This document shows positions 52,204 through 63,911 of a stretch of DNA of 64,000 nt, in pieces (within the stretch, counting starts at the first letter, position 1; each line of letters opens with the position of its first letter). Under the pieces are notes generated by a model that saw nothing but the letters and a program-made list of their open reading frames with translations, did no database searches and was not told the origin of the DNA. The stretch comes from Pseudooceanicola nanhaiensis DSM 18065 (GTDB taxonomy: Bacteria > Pseudomonadota > Alphaproteobacteria > Rhodobacterales > Rhodobacteraceae): positions 1,768,288 to 1,832,287 of the forward strand of contig NZ_JHZF01000011.1 in the NCBI RefSeq assembly GCF_000688295.1, given 5' to 3'. The translations under genes and the position numbers were made by a program.

Positions 52204-53124
52204 TCATTCGCCCCCTTTCGGATCGAGGACATCCCGCAGCCCGTCGCCGATCAGGTTGAACGCCAGCGACAGCGAGAAGATCGCGAGGCCCGGGATCGTC
52301 GCCACCCACCAGTAGTCGAGGATGTACTTCCGCCCCTCCGCGACCATCGCGCCCCATTCCGGGCTGGGCGGCTGCGCGCCGAGGCCGAGGAAGCCGAGAC
52401 CGGCGGCGGTCAGGATGATCCCCGCCATGTCGAGCGTCACCCGCACGATCAGGGACGAGATGCAGAGCGGCCAGATGTGCCGGACGATGATCCGGATCGG
52501 GCCCGCGCCCTGCAGGCGCACGGCGGCGATGAAGTCGGAGTTGCGGATCGTCAGCGTCTCGGCCCGGGCGATCCGGGCATAGGGCGGCCAGGCGGTCAGC
52601 GCGATGGCCAGCACCGCGTTCTCGATCCCCGCGCCGAGCGCGGCGACGAAGGCCAGCGCCAGCACGAGGCGCGGGAAGGCGAGGAAGATGTCCGTCGCGC
52701 GCATCAGGACGGTGTCCGTGACGCCGCCGACATACCCCGCGATGGTGCCGATCATCAGGCCGACCAGCGGCGCGACGGCGGCCACCAGCAGCACGATGTA
52801 GATCGAGATCCGGGCGCCGTAGAGCAGCCGGGAATAGATGTCCCGGCCAAGCGAGTCGGTGCCGAAGATATGCCCCTCCCACCCCGGCGGCTTCAGCCGG
52901 TTCGCGAGGTCCTGGGCGAAGGGATTCTCCGTCGCCAGGAGCGGCGCGAAGATGGCGCAGAGGATCAGGAAGATCAGGATCCCGAGGCCGATCATCGTCA
53001 GCGTGTTGCCACGCATGGTGAGCCAGCCCTGGTAGACGGAGGCGGCGCGCGCCTGCCGGCGCGAGGTCGGTTCCTCGGCCAGCAGCCAGGCCTTGAGGGT
53101 GGAGGGTTCGGTCGCGGTGCTCAT
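52204..53124 (-). CDS. Dipeptide-type ABC importer, permease C
   Basis: This 306-residue DppC-type permease has the first membrane helix at about residues 42-62, then the conserved GHIFGTDSLGRDIYSRLLYGARIS and four or five further helices. The coupling loop is FIAAVRLQGAGPIRIIVRHIWP. The length is normal for DppC, unlike the enlarged permease C of the first importer. It overlaps permease B by four bases, so the two are co-translated. Confidence 0.94.
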   Translation of the reverse strand: MSTATEPSTLKAWLLAEEPTSRRQARAASVYQGWLTMRGNTLTMIGLGILIFLILCAIFAPLLATENPFAQDLANRLKPPGWEGHIFGTDSLGRDIYSRLLYGARISIYIVLLVAAVAPLVGLMIGTIAGYVGGVTDTVLMRATDIFLAFPRLVLALAFVAALGAGIENAVLAIALTAWPPYARIARAETLTIRNSDFIAAVRLQGAGPIRIIVRHIWPLCISSLIVRVTLDMAGIILTAAGLGFLGLGAQPPSPEWGAMVAEGRKYILDYWWVATIPGLAIFSLSLAFNLIGDGLRDVLDPKGGE

Positions 53125-54173
53125 TTCGACCTCGGATCAAAGAAGCGGTAGAGGAGGTCCGAGAACAGGTTCAGACCCACGAAGATCACGCCGATCACGA
53201 CGGTCCCGCCGAGCACGGCGTTCATGTCGTTGGCCAGCAGCGAGACGGTGATGTAGCTGCCGATGCCGGGCCAGGCGAAGATGATCTCGGTCAGGACCGA
53301 GCCCTCCAGCAGGTTGGCGTAGGACAGCGCGATCACGGTGATCAGCTGGATGCGGATGTTGCGGAAGGCGTGGCGCCAGATGACGTGCCATTCGCTCAGG
53401 CCCTTGACCCGCGCGGTGGTGATGTATTCGGACGAGAGCTGTTCGAGCATGAAGCTCCGCGTCATCCGGCTGATGTAGGCGAGGCTGAAATAGCCCAGCA
53501 GGCAGGCCGGCAGCACGATGTGGGAAAAGGCGTTCCGGAAGACGTCCCATTCGCCCCGCAGCGCGGAGTCGAGCAGCAGCATCCCGGTGATCGGCTCGAC
53601 GATCCCGTCGTAGAAGATGTCGACACGGCCCGGCCCCGCGACCCAGCCGAGGATGCCGTAGAAGACTAGAAGCCCCATCAGGCCGAGCCAGAAGATCGGC
53701 ATCGAGTAGCCGACCAGCCCCACGAGCCGCGCCGTCTGGTCGATCCAGGACCCCCGCTTGACCGCCGCGATCACGCCGAGCGGGACGCCGAGGAAGACGC
53801 CGAGCAGCGTGCCGAGCGTCGCCAGTTCCAGCGTGGCCGGGAAGACGCGGGCGATGTCGTCGGAGACCGGCATCCCGGTGCGGATCGAGCGGCCGAAATC
53901 GCCCTGCAGCACGTCGGTGATGTAGATGCCGAACTGCACGAGCAGCGGCTTGTCGAGCCCGAGTTCCTGGTAGACCGCGTCGTATTGCGCCTGGCTGGCG
54001 CGTTCGCCCACCACGGCGAGGACCGGGTCGATCGGCATGACGCGGCCGATCATGAAGGTGACGAAGAGCAGGCCGAGCAGCGTGACCGAGATGGTCGCCG
54101 CCGTCCCGAGCACCCGCTTCAGCCATTTCGGCATGATCTGTCGTCGCGGGGCGTGCGTTTCGGTTGATGTCAT
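53121..54173 (-). CDS. Dipeptide-type ABC importer, permease B
   Basis: This 350-residue DppB-type permease has an N-terminal helix (residues 22-45), a periplasmic segment with LGLDKPLLVQFGIYITDVLQGDFGRSI, and about five more helices. The coupling loop is YITTARVKGLSEWHVIWRHAFRN. It is preceded by the binding-protein gene and an intercistronic hairpin. Together with the permease C, two ATPases and the M19 dipeptidase upstream, it forms a dipeptide uptake and cleavage cluster. Confidence 0.94.
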   Translation of the reverse strand: MTSTETHAPRRQIMPKWLKRVLGTAATISVTLLGLLFVTFMIGRVMPIDPVLAVVGERASQAQYDAVYQELGLDKPLLVQFGIYITDVLQGDFGRSIRTGMPVSDDIARVFPATLELATLGTLLGVFLGVPLGVIAAVKRGSWIDQTARLVGLVGYSMPIFWLGLMGLLVFYGILGWVAGPGRVDIFYDGIVEPITGMLLLDSALRGEWDVFRNAFSHIVLPACLLGYFSLAYISRMTRSFMLEQLSSEYITTARVKGLSEWHVIWRHAFRNIRIQLITVIALSYANLLEGSVLTEIIFAWPGIGSYITVSLLANDMNAVLGGTVVIGVIFVGLNLFSDLLYRFFDPRSK

Positions 54174-54248
54174 GGAGGGCCTCCGAGGTCAGCGCCGGGA
54201 CCGGTCATCGGCAGAGTGTACACCGCCAGGCACCCGTCCCAAGCTGAA

Positions 54249-54270
54249 ACGGGCGACACGTGCCGCCCGT
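54249..54270 (-). promoter_or_regulatory. Hairpin between binding-protein and permease genes
   Basis: ACGGGCG (54249-54255) and CGCCCGT (54264-54270) form a 7-bp stem with an eight-base loop, followed on the minus strand by TTC. It lies 27 bases after the binding-protein stop and may limit read-through or protect that mRNA. Confidence 0.5.
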
Positions 54271-54297
54271 TCGAGAAGATTCGCGATTCCGCGCCTC

Positions 54298-55899
54298 TTA
54301 CTTCGTGATGACCCAGTAGGACACCGCTGTCGTTGCGCCACCCGCGACGAAATTCTCGACGCTCTCGTCCATGGCGTTCTGTTCGATCTGCTGGAACATC
54401 ACGCCGAAGGGCCCGGTCTGCTGATGCTCGGCCTGGATCTCGCGGTACATCTCGGCGCGCTTCTCGGTGTCGTTCTCGACCACCGCGGCCTGCGTCTTCT
54501 GCGACATCTCGGGGATGTCCCAGGCGTTCCGCCAGGTCAGGTAGCCGGTGTTGCCCGCCTCGTCCGAGTTGTCGGGGTTCTCGGCGAAGGTCGCGGCATT
54601 GGTGTTCGGGTCCGGGTAATCCGGGCCCCAGGCGCCGAGGTAGACGTCGTGCTCGCGCGCGCGGTAGCGGTCGAGCGTCTGCGCCCCGGTGCCGACGATC
54701 AGTTCGACGTCGCAGCCCAGCTGGCCCCAGGTGTTCTGCAGCGACTGGCCGATGTCCATGCGGTCCTGCGCGTCGCGCACCGAGATCTTGATCGGGCCGC
54801 AGTCCGGGAAGCCGGATTCGGCAAGCGCCGCCTTGGCCTTGTCCATGTCGTAGGAATAGGGCTGATCCTCGAGCGCGCCGAGGAAGGTCTTGGGCAGGAA
54901 CGCCTGGTGGACCGTGTACTGGCCGGTCAGGAAGCTGTCGGCCATGCCCTGGTAATCGACCGCGTATTTCAGCGCTTCGAGCACCTTCGGATCGGCCAGC
55001 ATCTCGACCTTCTGGTTGGCCGAGAAGTACATCAGGCGGCCGCGCAGTTCGTCGACGACCTTCACGCCCTCGACCCCGTCGAGGCCCGCGACATCCTCGG
55101 GCGAGAGGTTCCGCGCCACGTCGATGTCACCGCGTTCCAGCATCAGGCGCTGCGTGGCGCTTTCCTGGATGTGCTGGACCACGACCCGCTCCATCGCCGG
55201 CGTCTCGCCGTGATAGTTCGGGTTGAGGTCGAGCATGACGCTTTCGTTGGGCTTGTAGGAGGCGACCTTGTAGGGGCCCGAGCCCGCGGTGTTGGTGCGC
55301 AGCCACTCGCTGCCCATGTCGCCGTCGACCTCGTTCTCCATCGCTGCGGTCTTGTCCACGATGCCGCCGATGGTGGCGGTCAGGCAGTTCAGCACGAAGG
55401 ACAGCGCGTAGGGCTTGTCGAGCGTCACCTCGACGGTGTTCTCGCCGGTGACCTTGACCATCTCCTCCACGTTCTCGGGGGTGAAGCCGAACTGCGTCAG
55501 GATGAAGGACGGCGTCTTGTTCAGCTTCACGGCGCGCTGGAGCGAGAAGGCCACGTCCTCGGCCGTCACCGGGTTGCCGGTCGAGAAGACATGCCCGTCG
55601 GCGATGGTGAAGGTGATGGTCTTGCCGTCCTCGGACAGCTCCCAGCTTTCCGCGACCTGCGGTTGGTAGCCGGCCTCGAGGTCCATCGGGTCGAAGTTGA
55701 CGAGCTTCTCGTAGACGTTGCGCGACACGTCGGCGCCGGCGAATTCGAAGCTTTCGGCCGGGTCGAAGGTCTTCATGTCGTCGATGCGGTTCGCGATCAC
55801 CAGCATGTTGTCGGGCGTCGCGGCCAGCGACAGCGGCGCGGTGGAGCCGAGCAGGGCGGCGCCGAGCGCCATCGCGGTCAGGCTTCGGAGGTGTTTCAT
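54298..55899 (-). CDS. Dipeptide-type ABC importer, periplasmic binding protein
   Basis: This family 5 solute-binding protein has 533 residues, the normal size for DppA-like proteins. The signal peptide (MKHLRSLTAMALGAALLG.., cut near SLAA/TPDN) directs it to the periplasm. The family signature TFTIADGHVFSTGNPVTAEDVAFSLQR (about residues 90-116) and the late PDYPDPNTNAATFAEN segment are present. The neighbouring dipeptidase makes dipeptides or cyclic dipeptide products the best guess for the ligand. It is the first importer gene, 43 bp after the dipeptidase gene. Confidence 0.92.
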   Translation of the reverse strand: MKHLRSLTAMALGAALLGSTAPLSLAATPDNMLVIANRIDDMKTFDPAESFEFAGADVSRNVYEKLVNFDPMDLEAGYQPQVAESWELSEDGKTITFTIADGHVFSTGNPVTAEDVAFSLQRAVKLNKTPSFILTQFGFTPENVEEMVKVTGENTVEVTLDKPYALSFVLNCLTATIGGIVDKTAAMENEVDGDMGSEWLRTNTAGSGPYKVASYKPNESVMLDLNPNYHGETPAMERVVVQHIQESATQRLMLERGDIDVARNLSPEDVAGLDGVEGVKVVDELRGRLMYFSANQKVEMLADPKVLEALKYAVDYQGMADSFLTGQYTVHQAFLPKTFLGALEDQPYSYDMDKAKAALAESGFPDCGPIKISVRDAQDRMDIGQSLQNTWGQLGCDVELIVGTGAQTLDRYRAREHDVYLGAWGPDYPDPNTNAATFAENPDNSDEAGNTGYLTWRNAWDIPEMSQKTQAAVVENDTEKRAEMYREIQAEHQQTGPFGVMFQQIEQNAMDESVENFVAGGATTAVSYWVITK

Positions 55900-55942
55900 C
55901 TGTAGTCTCCCAGTTGGTTGTACGTCGTCGGCTTTGCGCCGA

Positions 55943-57001
55943 TCACTCTCCCCACGTCTTGCGCATCACGCGCAACCAGTTTCCGTGGGTCAATTTCGTC
56001 ATCAGCGCCGCATCGACGCCGTGATCCGTCATCGCCGCCCGCAGATTGGGCAGGCCGGCACAATCGCCGATGTCCTTCGGCACCAGCGCGCCGTCGAAAT
56101 CCGAGCCGAGCCCGACCCGGTCCTCGCCGACGATATTGATCAGATGGTCAAGGTGACGCAGCAGCACGTCAAGCCCGAAATCCGACGCCATGCGGCCGTC
56201 GGGGCGCAGGAAGCCCGAGGCGAGGTTGATCCCGACCATGCCGTCGCTCTCGGCGATCTGGCGCAGCTGGCGGTCGGTCAGGTTGCGGGCGTGCGGACAG
56301 ATCTCGTAGGCATTGGAATGGGTGGCGACCAGCGGCGCATCCGACAGCGCGGCGACGTCGTCCATCCCCTTCTCGTTCAGGTGGCTGAGGTCGATCATGA
56401 TCTTCAGCCGGTTGCATTCCTTCACCAGCCGCTTGCCGGCCTCTGTCAGCCCGTTGCCGATGTCGCCGGTCGAGGGATAGCGGAACGGCACCCCCTCCCC
56501 GAAGATCGTCGGGCGCGACCAGACCGGGCCCAGCGACCTGAGGCCCCGGGCATGGAAATCCTCGAGCTCGGCGCAGTCGGGACCGATCGCCTCGGCGCCC
56601 TCGATATGGATCACCGCGGCCATCCGGTCGCTGTCGAGCGCGACCCCCACCTCGCCCGCGCTGCGGCAGATGGTGATGGCGCCCGCGCTTTCGAGATCGG
56701 CGAAGACCTCGAAGCCGCGGTTCACGAAGTCGAGCGCGTAGGCCTGGTCGAGCATCTCCGGCAGCGGGAAGTCGTAGCCGCCGGGCTGCGCCTCCTCCAT
56801 GCGGTCGGCGCTGCCACGCGGGCTTGGCACGAAGATCGCGAAGAAGCCGCCGCCGAACCCGCCGGCACGGGCGCGCGGCAGGTCGATATGGCCGGAGTCG
56901 TAGCCCTGAACGATGTCCGCGACACGTGCCTTGTCCATGAGAATCTTGAGAACAGTGTCGTTGTGTCCGTCGAAAAACGGAGGGCTCAGCTCAGCGGCCA
57001 T
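55943..57001 (-). CDS. Membrane dipeptidase-like peptidase (family M19)
   Basis: This 352-residue zinc dipeptidase of the renal dipeptidase family has the expected metal ligands: H13 and D15 in FDGHNDT, the bridging Glu in IHIEGAEAIG (about residue 134), and His in DLSHLNEKGM and VATHSNAYE. The Asp in GLGSDFDGA is also kept. No signal peptide is seen, so it is probably cytosolic and splits imported dipeptides. The ATG at 57001 has a GAGG site 5 bases upstream; a reading from 57073 adds a basic stretch without character. It is first in the operon with the ABC importer. Confidence 0.92.
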   Translation of the reverse strand: MAAELSPPFFDGHNDTVLKILMDKARVADIVQGYDSGHIDLPRARAGGFGGGFFAIFVPSPRGSADRMEEAQPGGYDFPLPEMLDQAYALDFVNRGFEVFADLESAGAITICRSAGEVGVALDSDRMAAVIHIEGAEAIGPDCAELEDFHARGLRSLGPVWSRPTIFGEGVPFRYPSTGDIGNGLTEAGKRLVKECNRLKIMIDLSHLNEKGMDDVAALSDAPLVATHSNAYEICPHARNLTDRQLRQIAESDGMVGINLASGFLRPDGRMASDFGLDVLLRHLDHLINIVGEDRVGLGSDFDGALVPKDIGDCAGLPNLRAAMTDHGVDAALMTKLTHGNWLRVMRKTWGE

Positions 57002-57141
57002 GCATACCTCGGGCAGGTTGGGGTGGCGCCTGTGGCGCGTTTCGACCGAGCCTGCGCCAGATCGGAAGGGCATTGCAAGCCTTCCCCCCCGGTATTCCTA
57101 ACCCGGCATCCGTTTCCGAATGGAAAAATGGGCAGACCGTC

Positions 57142-57172
57142 TTGACCTTCCAGTCACTGGAATCCCTATGTG
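57142..57172 (+). promoter_or_regulatory. CueR-type copper-responsive promoter of copA
   Basis: A -35 TTGACC (57142-57147) and a -10-like TATGTG (57167-57172) are separated by 19 bases, the stretched spacing typical of MerR/CueR promoters. Between them lies the perfect palindrome TTCCAGTCACTGGAA (57148-57162). E. coli CueR sites are ACCTTCC-N7-GGAAGGT, which this matches in its CCTTCC..GGAA parts. It drives copA, 49 bases downstream. Confidence 0.85.
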
Positions 57173-57220
57173 GGCCGTCGAGCGCCGTTTTTCCGACTCG
57201 CGCGATCTTCAGGAGTGCCC

Positions 57221-59706
<2,486 letters not shown>

Positions 59707-59710
<4 letters not shown>

Positions 59711-60099
59711 ACATCAAGGAGGCCGCGGAGCGAACCGGCCTGCCCGCCAAGACCATCCGGTATTACGAGACGATCGGGTTGATCGCGCCCGCCCGGCAGG
59801 ACAACGGCTACCGCGACTATTCGGACACCGACACCCATACGCTGGCCTTCCTCGGGCGGGCACGATCGCTCGGCTTCTCGATCGAGGATTGTCGCGCGCT
59901 GCTCGCCCTCTACGACGACCGTGCCCGCAGCTCCGCCGAGGTGCGCGAGATCGCGCTCGGCCACCTCGCGCGGATCGAGACCAAGATCGCCGAGCTGGAG
60001 GCGATGCGCGACACGCTCGGCGGGCTGGTCGAGGCCTGCCACGGCGACGCGCGGCCCGATTGCCCGATCCTCGCCGACCTCGCATCTGAAAAGCGCTGA
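59707..60099 (+). CDS. cueR: Copper-sensing MerR-family activator CueR
   Basis: This 130-residue MerR-family regulator has the N-terminal winged helix ([36 protein letters not shown]), a long dimerisation helix, and the metal-binding loop CHGDARPDC with C111 and C119, seven residues apart as in E. coli CueR (C112, C120). Ser at residues 75-76 matches the monovalent-metal type (Cu+, Ag+). Its start overlaps the copA stop, so it is transcribed with its own target gene, unlike E. coli where cueR is separate. Confidence 0.94.
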
Positions 60100-60160
60100 G
60101 GCGCCTGTTGCCTTCGCGGACCGCGACCGGCTAGCTCGGCGCAGCAGCGAGGAGGTGCGC

Positions 60161-61036
60161 ATGGAGACGATCGGTTTCGCGGGGCTCGGCGTGATGGGAG
60201 AGCCCATCTGCCGCAACATCGTGACGAAGTCCGGAGCGACGGCGCAGGTCTTCGACCTGTCGCCCGCCCCGATGCAGCGGCTGGCGGAGTACGGCGCCCG
60301 GCCCGCGGGCTCGGTCGGGGAGCTCGCGGCCGAGGTCGACATCCTGTTCCTGTCGCTGCCCGGCGGTCCGCAGCTCGACGCGGTGGCCCGCGGCCCCGGC
60401 GGCATCCTCGAACGCGGGCGGGCGGGGCTGCTGGTCGTCGACATGACCACCGCGCCGGTCGGCCTGACGCGCGAGATCGCCGGTGACCTGGCGGGGCGCG
60501 GGATCGAATGGGTCGACGCGCCCGTCGCCCGCACCCGCGCCGCGGCCGAGGATGGCACGCTGTCGATCATGGTGGGCGGGACGGATGCGCAGTTCCACCG
60601 GGTGGAACACTGGCTGGCCCATGCCGCCGAGGAGGTGACCCATTGCGGCCCGCTCGGCTGCGGACAGGTCGCGAAGATCCTCAACAACATGGTGCTGTTC
60701 GAGACGGTGGTCGCGCTGTCCGAGGCGCTGGCGCTCGGCACCTCGGCCGGGATGGACCCGGAGCTGCTGTTCCGGGTGCTCTCGAAGGGCTCGGCCGACA
60801 GCTTCGCGCTCAGGAATCACGGCATGAAGGCGATGCTGCCCGGCAATTTTCCGGAGGGCGCCTTCCCGACCGACTACGCGCTGAAGGACGTGAGCTACGC
60901 GCTCGACCTCGCCCGCGAGGCCGGGATCGCGGCGCCCGGCGCGGAACTGGCAAAGGCGCGGCTGGACGTGTCGAAGGCGGCCGGCTTCGGGGCGGAGTAC
61001 TTTCCGGCGCTGGCGAAGGTCACCGGCAAGGGGTGA
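60161..61036 (+). CDS. NAD(P)-dependent oxidoreductase, 3-hydroxyisobutyrate dehydrogenase family
   Basis: This is a 291-residue beta-hydroxyacid dehydrogenase. The nucleotide motif GFAGLGVMGEPICRNI is at residues 5-20, the DAPVARTRAAAEDGTLSIMVGG substrate segment near residue 123, and the catalytic lysine in GCGQVAKILNNM (about K175). The C-terminal helical domain includes FALKDVSYALDLA-like TDYALKDVSYALDLARE. Candidates for the substrate are 3-hydroxyisobutyrate, tartronate semialdehyde or similar. The ATG at 60161 has a GAGGAGG site. It may follow cueR in one transcript, 61 bp apart. Confidence 0.9.
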   Translation: METIGFAGLGVMGEPICRNIVTKSGATAQVFDLSPAPMQRLAEYGARPAGSVGELAAEVDILFLSLPGGPQLDAVARGPGGILERGRAGLLVVDMTTAPVGLTREIAGDLAGRGIEWVDAPVARTRAAAEDGTLSIMVGGTDAQFHRVEHWLAHAAEEVTHCGPLGCGQVAKILNNMVLFETVVALSEALALGTSAGMDPELLFRVLSKGSADSFALRNHGMKAMLPGNFPEGAFPTDYALKDVSYALDLAREAGIAAPGAELAKARLDVSKAAGFGAEYFPALAKVTGKG

Positions 61037-61165
61037 GGGGGGCGGCGCCCTGCCCCTCGCCGCCGCGTGCGATCCATGCGCGCGCCGGGGACGCCTCGCC
61101 GGGCGATACATCGGCCGGACGGGGCGGCGGGTCTTTTCCAGCGTCGGCCGCGGTCTCGTGACGCC

Positions 61166-62002
61166 TCAGCGCCCGACGAGATCCCGGAGCGTTTCGGCCT
61201 CCTCGCCATCCGCGAGATGGGCATCGAAAAGCCGTTCATACAGAGCTGCCACGCCGCGGTAGATGCCGTGCTCGGGGAAATCGGCGCCGATGAAATCGGC
61301 GATCTCGTGCATCTCGCTGACCCAGCGGCCGGACTTCGGCAGCATGCCGGGGATCGACCGGGAGAACCCCTGCGCCAGCGCCGACTGGCTGACCCCGAGC
61401 TCGGCCATCAGCTGCTCTTCGACGCCCGCGCGGGCCGCGGCGAGCATCATGGTCGCGCCGAGCGCGGCCAGACCCTTGGTGATCCCGGCATAGGAGAGCT
61501 TCAGCGCCGAGGCCTCGCCCACCGGGCCATGCAGCACCTCCGTCCTGAGACCGTAGGCCCGGAGCCCGGCAGCCTCGGCCGCGGCCGGGCCCGAGAGGTA
61601 GAGCACCGGGTCGGCACTGTCCGAGGGCGGCGGGCCGATGATCCCGCCGTCGGTGAAGCCAAGACCCGCGCCCTCGGCGATCTTCTGGATGCGCAGGGCG
61701 CGCTCGGGCGTGATGGCGTTGAGCTCGGCATAGATCGCCCGCGCCCCGGGGTTGGCGGCGGCGACGCGCTCGGCGGTGCGCTCGGCGTATTCCGGAGAGA
61801 CGATGGACAGGATCATGTCCGCCTGCCCCAGCTCGTCCCAGCCGGCATGGACCATCCCGGCCCTGCGCGCCCGGTCGAGGCTGGCCTGCGAGCGATCCTC
61901 GAGCGGCACGATGACCCGGCAGCCCTGCGCGGTGAGACGGGCGCCGATGCCGGCGCCCATCTGGCCGGGGGCGGTGATGGCGATGGTGAGGGGATTTGGC
62001 AT
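61166..62002 (-). CDS. NAD(P)-dependent oxidoreductase with DUF1932 domain
   Basis: This 278-residue protein has an N-terminal nucleotide fold (ITAPGQMGAGIGARL, residues 8-22) related to 3-hydroxyisobutyrate and 6-phosphogluconate dehydrogenases, with GGIIGPPPS near residue 128 and a lysine in ALKLSYAGITKG (about residue 172) at the catalytic position. The C-terminal part is the DUF1932 helical domain. The reaction is not known. The start at 62002 is preceded by AGGAGG at good spacing. It is convergent with the neighbouring dehydrogenase gene and downstream of the ABC exporter gene. Confidence 0.87.
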   Translation of the reverse strand: MPNPLTIAITAPGQMGAGIGARLTAQGCRVIVPLEDRSQASLDRARRAGMVHAGWDELGQADMILSIVSPEYAERTAERVAAANPGARAIYAELNAITPERALRIQKIAEGAGLGFTDGGIIGPPPSDSADPVLYLSGPAAAEAAGLRAYGLRTEVLHGPVGEASALKLSYAGITKGLAALGATMMLAAARAGVEEQLMAELGVSQSALAQGFSRSIPGMLPKSGRWVSEMHEIADFIGADFPEHGIYRGVAALYERLFDAHLADGEEAETLRDLVGR

Positions 62003-62060
62003 GGCGGGCACCTCCTGCCCGCCATCCCGCGCCTCGGGGGGTCTCAAGTCAAGGGGCGGC

Positions 62061-63911
62061 CTATTCCGCCGCCCCCTGTTGCAGGTCGGTGCCGAGGAAG
62101 CCGCCCGATTGCCGCGCCCAGAGTTCGGCGTAGATGCCGCCGCGCTCGAGCAGCGCCTCGTGGCTGCCGTCCTCGGCCACCCGCCCCCGGTCGAGCACGA
62201 CGATCCGGTCCATCTGCGCGATGGTGGACAGCCGGTGCGCGATGGCGATCACCGTCTTGCCCTGCATCACGCCATAGAGCGCCTCCTGGATCGACGCCTC
62301 GACCTCCGAGTCGAGCGCCGAGGTCGCCTCGTCCAGGATCAGGATCGGCGCGTCCTTCAGGATGACCCGCGCCAGCGCGATCCGCTGCCGCTGCCCGCCC
62401 GAGAGCTTCACGCCCCGTTCGCCGACCTGCGCGTCATAGCCCGCGCGGCCCTTGGGGTCGCGCAGGTCCGCGATGAACCCGGCCGCCTCGGCCCGTTCGG
62501 CGGCGCGCACCATCTGGGCCTCGGTGGCGCCGGGACGGCCGTAGAGGATGTTCGCCCGCACCGACCGGTGCAGGAGCGAGCTGTCCTGGCTGACCATGCC
62601 GATCTGGCGGCGCAGCGATTCCTGCGTGACCCGGCTGACGTCCTGGCCGTCGATCAGGATGCGTCCGGCCTCGGCGTCGCGGAACCGCAGGAGCAGGTTC
62701 ACGAGGCTCGACTTGCCCGCGCCCGAGCGCCCGACGAGGCCCACCTTCTGCCCGGCCGGGATCGTCAGGCTGACATCGTCCAGCCCGCCGTAGCCGCGCC
62801 CGTAATGGTGCGTCACGTGTTCGTAGCGGATCTCGCCCTTGCCAAGGCTCAGCGCAGGCGCGCCGGGCACGTCACGGACCCCCGGCTCCACCGCGATGGA
62901 CCGCAGCCCCTCGCGGATCACGCCGGCATGTTCGAAGAGCCGGATCGCGACCCACATGATCCAGCCCGACATCCCGTTGAGCCGGATCGTCAGCGCCACC
63001 GCGGCCGAGACCTGTCCGACCGTCGCCGCGCCGGTGGTCCAGAGCCAGACCGCGGGCGCCACGACGCCCACGATCAAGAGGCCGTTCAGCACGTTCAGAC
63101 CGAAGGTCATCTCGGTCATCAGCCGCATGAACCTTTGGAACCTGAGCCGCAGCCGCTTCATGGCGGAGAGGGCGTAAGCCTCCTCCTTCGCGCCATGAGC
63201 AAACAGCTTCACCGTCTCGATATTGGCATAGGCGTCGACCACCCGGCCGGTGGCGAGCGACCGCGCGTCGGAATGGCGTTCCGAGGCATCCGCGGTCCGG
63301 ATCGCGATCCGCCAGGTGTAGCCGAGGTAGAGCACCAGCCAGATCCCGAGCGGCACGATCAGCAGCGGATGCACGTCGCCGAGGATCAGCGCGGCGCCCA
63401 GCATGTAGGCGGCGGCGAACCACAGGGCCTCGAAGGCCATGTAGATCGAATCCTCCACCGCCGGGCCCATCTGCATGACCCGGTTCGACAGTCGGCCCGC
63501 GAAATCGTTCTGGAAGAACGAGGCCGACTGGCCGAGCATGTGCTTGTGCGCCCGCCACCGCGCCTGTTCGGAGAGGTTCGACGACAGCGTCTGCCCGAGA
63601 AAGAGCGCGTTCAGCCCGATGAAGACCGGCCGCAGCACGAGGATGAAGAGCGCGACGAGCACGGCCTCGAGCCAGTGATCGTCCCAGAACGCCTGCGCGC
63701 CCGAGGCGTTCATCATGTCGATGAGCCGCCCGCCGTAGAAGATCAGCCCGCCCTCCATGAGGGCGACGATCAGGCCGGAGAGCGCGATCCAGACGACGAG
63801 GTGCCGGAAGGGCGCGATCTGGGTCCCGAGAAAGGCCCAGAGCGTGGCGGGCGGCGTGCCGTCGGGGACGCGGGTGAAAGGATCGACGAGGTTTTCGAAG
63901 AAGCGGTACAT
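62061..63911 (-). CDS. ABCB-type ABC transporter, fused membrane and ATPase domains
   Basis: This 616-residue half-transporter would act as a homodimeric exporter in the inner membrane. The N-terminal membrane domain has about six helices in residues 30-330. The ATPase has Walker A GRSGAGKSS, signature LSGGQRQR, Walker B ILILDEATSALD and the H-loop AIAHRLSTI. It resembles MsbA and bacterial multidrug or lipid exporters; the substrate is unknown. It stands alone, 58 bp upstream of the DUF1932 gene, with 89 bp of leader in the window in which no clear promoter is seen. Confidence 0.93.
   Translation of the reverse strand: MYRFFENLVDPFTRVPDGTPPATLWAFLGTQIAPFRHLVVWIALSGLIVALMEGGLIFYGGRLIDMMNASGAQAFWDDHWLEAVLVALFILVLRPVFIGLNALFLGQTLSSNLSEQARWRAHKHMLGQSASFFQNDFAGRLSNRVMQMGPAVEDSIYMAFEALWFAAAYMLGAALILGDVHPLLIVPLGIWLVLYLGYTWRIAIRTADASERHSDARSLATGRVVDAYANIETVKLFAHGAKEEAYALSAMKRLRLRFQRFMRLMTEMTFGLNVLNGLLIVGVVAPAVWLWTTGAATVGQVSAAVALTIRLNGMSGWIMWVAIRLFEHAGVIREGLRSIAVEPGVRDVPGAPALSLGKGEIRYEHVTHHYGRGYGGLDDVSLTIPAGQKVGLVGRSGAGKSSLVNLLLRFRDAEAGRILIDGQDVSRVTQESLRRQIGMVSQDSSLLHRSVRANILYGRPGATEAQMVRAAERAEAAGFIADLRDPKGRAGYDAQVGERGVKLSGGQRQRIALARVILKDAPILILDEATSALDSEVEASIQEALYGVMQGKTVIAIAHRLSTIAQMDRIVVLDRGRVAEDGSHEALLERGGIYAELWARQSGGFLGTDLQQGAAE

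Noticed and set aside
52204-57001. Treating the second peptide importer with dipeptidase as a novel system
   Set aside because: SBP, two permeases, two ATPases and an M19 dipeptidase are a common uptake-and-cleavage arrangement in Rhodobacterales.
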